The position numbers and the translations under genes were made by a program. The notes below the pieces were generated by a model. That model ran no database searches, was not told where the DNA came from, and worked only from the letters and a program-made list of their open reading frames with translations. A stretch of 12,252 bases of DNA, from positions 1 to 12,252 of the forward strand of contig CAYOXD010000098.1 of assembly GCA_964407825.1 (NCBI GenBank), read 5' to 3'. Each line of letters starts with the position of its first letter. Position 1 is the stretch's first letter. This DNA comes from CAYOXD01 sp964407825. GTDB taxonomy: Bacteria; Desulfobacterota; Desulfobacteria; Desulfobacterales; JAFDDL01. Shown here piece after piece: positions 10,578 through 12,252 of this stretch.

Positions 10578-10620
10578 AAGTAATATTACCAAAAAACATA
10601 TTTCGGATATAAGTAATGTT
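10578..10620. repeat. Spaced direct repeat upstream of the clpB promoter
   Basis: AAGTAATATT (10578-10587) and AAGTAATGTT (10611-10620) match at 9 of 10 bases and start 33 bases apart, about three helical turns. The first copy contains the perfect palindrome GTAATATTAC (10580-10589). They lie just upstream of the clpB -35, where an activator would bind. AT-rich DNA makes chance matches common, so a binding site is only a possibility. Confidence 0.3.
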
Positions 10621-10646
10621 TTTGGGTGCACCTCTGGTTGCGAGAC

Positions 10647-10669
10647 TGCCAGTTCAGAATATACTGGCA
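10647..10669. repeat. Inverted repeat TGCCAGT-N9-ACTGGCA
   Basis: Seven perfect pairs (10647-10653 with 10663-10669) around nine AT-rich bases. There is no T-run on either side, so it is not an intrinsic terminator. It could be an operator or simply a weak RNA hairpin in the intergenic region. Confidence 0.45.
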
Positions 10670-10691
10670 TCAGTCGATCGCCTAAAGGTAC

Positions 10692-10714
10692 CGGGAATAT
10701 ACCACGGGAATATA
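10692..10714. repeat. Tandem repeat CGGGAATATA, two copies
   Basis: Copies at 10692-10701 and 10705-10714 match over ten bases with a 13-base period. They sit about 310 bases upstream of the clpB start in non-coding DNA. Function unknown. Confidence 0.5.
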
Positions 10715-10835
10715 TCAAAGGATCCAGCGGCGGATAGGGCAGGCGGCGTCTTCTTCCCCGGAGCGGGCCGCAAAAGGGCCGCGCTTTACAGATAGGAAGA
10801 CGGTCCCAGGAGGTCCAGGTGGGGAGGCGGTAGGT

Positions 10836-10859
10836 CCCCCGGCTCCCCTGAGCCGGGGG
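10836..10859. terminator. Strong GC hairpin after the small cysteine protein gene
   Basis: CCCCCGGCTC (10836-10845) and GAGCCGGGGG (10850-10859) pair perfectly over 10 bases around a CCCT loop. On the - strand the hairpin begins about 10 bases after the stop of the small gene that ends at 10870, which fits a 3' end structure. Neither side has a T-run, so a classical intrinsic terminator is not proven. It could be a REP-like element or an RNA-stabilising hairpin. Confidence 0.5.
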
Positions 10860-10869
10860 ATTAAGGCCG

Positions 10870-11016
10870 TCAGGAGCAGACACGGCAGTCGCTGAGACAA
10901 CGCTCGTATTCCTCGTCGCGGCGTTTCAGCGGCGTCTGACTCTGTTCGCCCCAGTGTTTAAGAATACATTCGCTGATGCATCGTCGGTCTTTATTCGGAA
11001 TCTCTCGCTGAGCCAT
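10870..11016 (-). CDS. Small twin-CX3C cysteine protein, 48 residues, function unknown
   Basis: I choose the ATG at 11016 because AGGGAGG lies 5 bases upstream; the frame can be extended to 11073, but that start has no clear ribosome site. The protein is short, charged and helical-looking, with five cysteines: C13-x3-C17 in the first half and C40-x3-C44-x2-C47 in the second, separated by 22 residues. There is no signal peptide or membrane span. Paired CX3C motifs on two helices can make a disulfide-linked or metal-binding helical hairpin; small Tim chaperones of mitochondria use this spacing, but no relationship is claimed. I do not recognise a named family. It lies between the clpB promoter region and the winged-helix gene, on the same strand as both, with a strong hairpin just after its stop. 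Confidence 0.62.
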   Translation of the reverse strand: MAQREIPNKDRRCISECILKHWGEQSQTPLKRRDEEYERCLSDCRVCS

Positions 11017-11068
11017 GGCAGCCTCCCTGCAATCGTTGAACGAATGAGCGTCCCACGGGTTGAATACA

Positions 11069-11078
11069 CCCATATGGG
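11069..11078. promoter_or_regulatory. Palindrome CCCATATGGG upstream of the small cysteine protein
   Basis: A perfect ten-base palindrome 53 bases upstream of the chosen start. It might be an operator for the small gene, but no clear promoter was found beside it, and a palindrome of this length can occur by chance. Confidence 0.25.
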
Positions 11079-11106
11079 CAAAAATTAATCACCGTTGTCG
11101 GGAATT

Positions 11107-11128
11107 CAAGCCCTGCGCCTGGGGCTTG
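11107..11128. repeat. Inverted repeat CAAGCCC-N8-GGGCTTG
   Basis: Seven perfect pairs around an eight-base loop in the 214-base region between the small cysteine gene and the winged-helix gene. It is followed on the + strand by TGCCG and on the - strand by AATTCC, so there is no T-run. It may be a weak 3' hairpin for the winged-helix transcript, whose stop is about 100 bases away. Otherwise the region 11080-11230 shows nothing recognisable. Confidence 0.4.
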
Positions 11129-11230
11129 CCGCTGACCAGACTAAAAAGGGGTTTCGATATTGCGCACCGGAAGCTCTTAACAACAGCAGTCAATATATAA
11201 TAGAAGGCCCCCATTACTAAGACTTGGATT

Positions 11231-11635
11231 CTATTTATAGATTCCGCGTTTGACGCATTCGATGCGACCCTGCTTTTTCAACCTGTGAAGAATGCCTTGG
11301 ATCTTTATTCTGTCATATCCCGTGGCTTTCATAAGCCCAGAGGTGTCGATCCCCTGATCGGATTTCTTGATAACATCATGAACGATATTGAGAGCGGGGA
11401 TCCTCTTGACTCTTTTGACCACCCCGTCTTTCATGATCACCTTTTTCCTGGCAGGCGCCCTTTTGGGGGTTGCCTTTGGCTCTGTGGTCGGCCAATCCGC
11501 TGGTGATTGCATTTGCGGTAATTTGCCAATCAAGTCACCAATATTTTCAATGCTGCCTGCAAGCTGCAAGATGGTCTTGGCGACCGAATTAAGTTCTTTT
11601 TGTAGTTCCAGCAGAATGTTCCGATCTGTCATCAT
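11231..11635 (-). CDS. Small DNA-binding protein: coiled coil, basic linker, winged helix
   Basis: A 134-residue protein in three parts. Residues 5-40 form a hydrophobic heptad-like helix, probably a dimerising coiled coil. Residues 41-78 are a Pro/Lys/Arg-rich linker (PKRAPARKK at 57-65), like the basic tails of nucleoid proteins. Residues 80-134 look like a winged helix: helix DVIKKS, a recognition-type segment DTSGLMKATGYDRIKIQGIL, then the wing GRIECVKRGIYK. It should bind DNA as a regulator or nucleoid-associated protein; its targets are unknown. The start is uncertain: ATG codons at 11635 and 11632 are adjacent, and only a weak AAAGG lies about 12 bases upstream. A promoter candidate lies at 11756-11784. 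The gene is less GC-rich than its neighbours to the left. No terminator hairpin is clear after its stop. Confidence 0.8.
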   Translation of the reverse strand: MMTDRNILLELQKELNSVAKTILQLAGSIENIGDLIGKLPQMQSPADWPTTEPKATPKRAPARKKVIMKDGVVKRVKRIPALNIVHDVIKKSDQGIDTSGLMKATGYDRIKIQGILHRLKKQGRIECVKRGIYK

Positions 11636-11755
11636 ATTCTAATAAAGCCTTTCAGTTATCATAAAAGTTGCCTATGGTTTCCGGTATTCTATGGCCTAAA
11701 GCGAGCGGCTTTTGCAAGTGGCAGGAGAAACCGTCCCTGATAATGACTGGATTTC

Positions 11756-11784
11756 AATTTAAATATTAAATGTTTAGATGTCAA
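11756..11784 (-). promoter_or_regulatory. Promoter candidate for the winged-helix gene
   Basis: On the - strand, TTGACA (11784-11779), a 17-base spacer and TAAATT (11761-11756), with very AT-rich DNA around. Transcription would start near 11749, about 115 bases before the ATG. An overlapping alternative with TTGACT as the -35 and TATTTA as the -10 (18-base spacer) is also possible. Confidence 0.42.
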
Positions 11785-11997
11785 GTCAAAATGTATTACA
11801 GTGTCACCGGTGTTTGGCCTAACAATTGGGAGCAAAATGCGCTGGACGGGTGCGGGTGAGTGGGGTACCGCAGGTACGTCGATCGGCCTCGGGAGTGATC
11901 CTGGGGCTTTGCTGGCATTTGATTCCAATCAAAAAGAAAGTTCCTATATGTTTGCGCCAGTAAGAAATCATGCAAAATCGACTTGGAGCGAATAACA

Positions 11998-12026
11998 CTT
12001 TCTCCCTTGATAAAGCAAGGAGAAAG
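11998..12026. repeat. Imperfect hairpin CTTTCTCCCTTG / CAAGGAGAAAG
   Basis: Eleven pairs with one bulged C (11998-12009 with 12016-12026) around a six-base loop. The right arm contains GGAG (12019-12022), which is 9 bases before an ATG at 12032 that opens a seven-codon frame (M-S-Q-K-Q-F-D). So the hairpin could hide the ribosome site of a leader peptide. No T-run follows. Confidence 0.45.
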
Positions 12027-12093
12027 AAGAAATGAGTCAGAAGCAATTTGACTAACCAACAAAGCTCACGATCGTCGAGAGCGTCATGACAAC

Positions 12094-12188
12094 CTAAGGA
12101 TAGTACCTTAGAAGACGAATCCGCGGGGCAGCCTTGCGGATCGGCGACGATTGAAGAAGGCATTGATATGCTTTCCCCAAAGGGGGTT
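12094..12188 (+). promoter_or_regulatory. Cluster of small hairpins before a possible gene start
   Basis: Four short inverted repeats follow one another: CTAAGG/CCTTAG (12094-12111), ATCCGC/GCGGAT (about 12119-12141), GCAT-TGAT-ATGC (about 12160-12171) and CCCC-AAA-GGGG (about 12175-12186). They end just before GGAG at 12201. Together they look like a structured leader RNA, but each element is short. No known RNA family is recognised. Confidence 0.3.
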
Positions 12189-12212
12189 GAGGTACAATAA
12201 GGAGAGTTCATC

Positions 12213-12252
12213 ATGTGGGGTATTTTGAGGTAAAAATTTGGGGTTGTTTTAG
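12213..12252 (+). CDS. Possible gene start running off the right edge
   Basis: GGAG at 12201-12204 precedes two overlapping start codons. ATG at 12213 opens a frame that stops after six codons. GTG at 12215 opens a frame that reads M-G-Y-F-E-V-K-I-W-G-C-F and is still open at the window end. Only twelve residues are visible, so no function can be given and the frame may not be real. The next bases beyond the window would decide it. Confidence 0.25.

Larger units (their letters stand above)
10401..10869. other. 469-base intergenic region without a supported gene
   Basis: Between the clpB start and the stop of the small cysteine protein I find no credible gene on either strand. The part next to clpB (10401-10620) turns AT-rich and holds its promoter and possible operator repeats. 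The middle (10640-10720) has an inverted repeat and a tandem GGGAATATA repeat. The last part (10735-10868) is very GC-rich, with a GGGCCGC direct repeat near 10767-10785 and a perfect 10-pair hairpin at its end. A 126-codon open frame on the - strand through this area lacks a ribosome site and covers the promoter. Confidence 0.7.
11636..12252. other. AT-richer 617-base stretch with no complete gene
   Basis: Base use changes here: runs of A and T are frequent compared with the clp and kinase genes. The first 150 bases are the promoter and leader of the winged-helix gene. On the + strand, 11801-11995 is open for 64 codons from a GTG, but it has no ribosome site and no recognisable domain. A 131-codon frame on the - strand over 11819-12214 is equally unconvincing. 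From about 11998 a series of small hairpins runs up to a ribosome-site-like GGAG at 12201. It could be the edge of an acquired element or a decayed gene. Confidence 0.5.

Noticed and set aside
10503..10883. 126-codon open frame on the - strand upstream of clpB, with one hydrophobic segment
   Set aside because: It starts from GTG inside the end of the small cysteine gene, lacks a ribosome site, runs through the GC hairpin and the clpB promoter, and has no recognisable domain.
11017..11073. N-terminal extension of the small cysteine protein
   Set aside because: The upstream start has no good ribosome site and lies in a palindrome, whereas the ATG at 11016 has AGGGAGG five bases before it.
11801..11995. 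64-codon + strand frame starting at GTG
   Set aside because: No ribosome site and no family recognised. The composition (Gly/Ser/Trp) is somewhat protein-like, so a decayed gene fragment cannot be excluded.
11819..12214. 131-codon open frame on the - strand at the right edge
   Set aside because: The Ser/Cys-rich, irregular composition shows no domain. It covers the hairpin cluster and would overlap the possible gene start on the other strand.
11840..12252. Group II intron or retron at the right edge
   Set aside because: A GTGCGG-like start and hairpins suggested it, but no domain V-like hairpin and no reverse transcriptase sequence lie in the window.

Overview
The window looks like part of a GC-rich bacterial chromosome. 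It probably comes from an anaerobic member of the Desulfobacterota (the former Deltaproteobacteria) or a relative. That placement is inferred from the style of the genes: a long hybrid histidine kinase with a cysteine-containing PAS domain, a bacterial dynamin-like GTPase, clpS-clpA together with clpB, and small winged-helix proteins. No marker gene is present to prove it. A run of 100 Ns at 5668-5767 joins two contigs, so the order across it rests on scaffolding alone.

Left contig (1-5667), all on the + strand. The last 13 codons of clpS run directly into clpA, which encodes the AAA+ unfoldase that feeds ClpP. After a 161-base intergenic region comes a 935-residue membrane-anchored hybrid sensor kinase (PAS-GAF-PAS-HisKA-HATPase-REC). 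A gene with a TTG start follows 45 bases later, encodes an unrecognised protein with a conserved-looking Cys-Thr-Thr-Lys-His motif, and runs into the gap.

Right contig, central part (5768-10400). A sigma70-like promoter (5831-5859) leads into a well-formed fluoride (crcB-type) riboswitch aptamer (about 5870-5921). The strand that builds one of the aptamer helices can instead pair with 5959-5971, just before seven Ts, and form an intrinsic terminator. This is the layout of a fluoride-ON transcriptional switch. The only gene it can control in the window is a 584-residue dynamin-like GTPase, not a fluoride exporter. The GTPase gene ends 23 bases inside the end of a convergent clpB, which encodes the Hsp100 disaggregase. 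The fluoride switch with its dynamin-like target is the most interesting thing in the window.

Right contig, right part (10401-12252). A 469-base intergenic region carries a good clpB promoter, repeats and a strong GC hairpin. Next come two small genes on the - strand: a 48-residue protein with twin CX3C motifs, and a 134-residue protein with a coiled-coil N terminus, a basic linker and a C-terminal winged helix. The final 600 bases are AT-richer and contain no convincing complete gene. They hold several hairpins, two tiny reading frames and possibly the start of a gene that leaves the window at the right edge.

Taken together, the region is rich in protein-quality-control and stress functions: ClpS-ClpA proteolysis, ClpB disaggregation and a fluoride-responsive membrane-type GTPase. 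Apart from the clpS-clpA and kinase-to-next-gene spacing, there is no direct evidence that these units are co-regulated.
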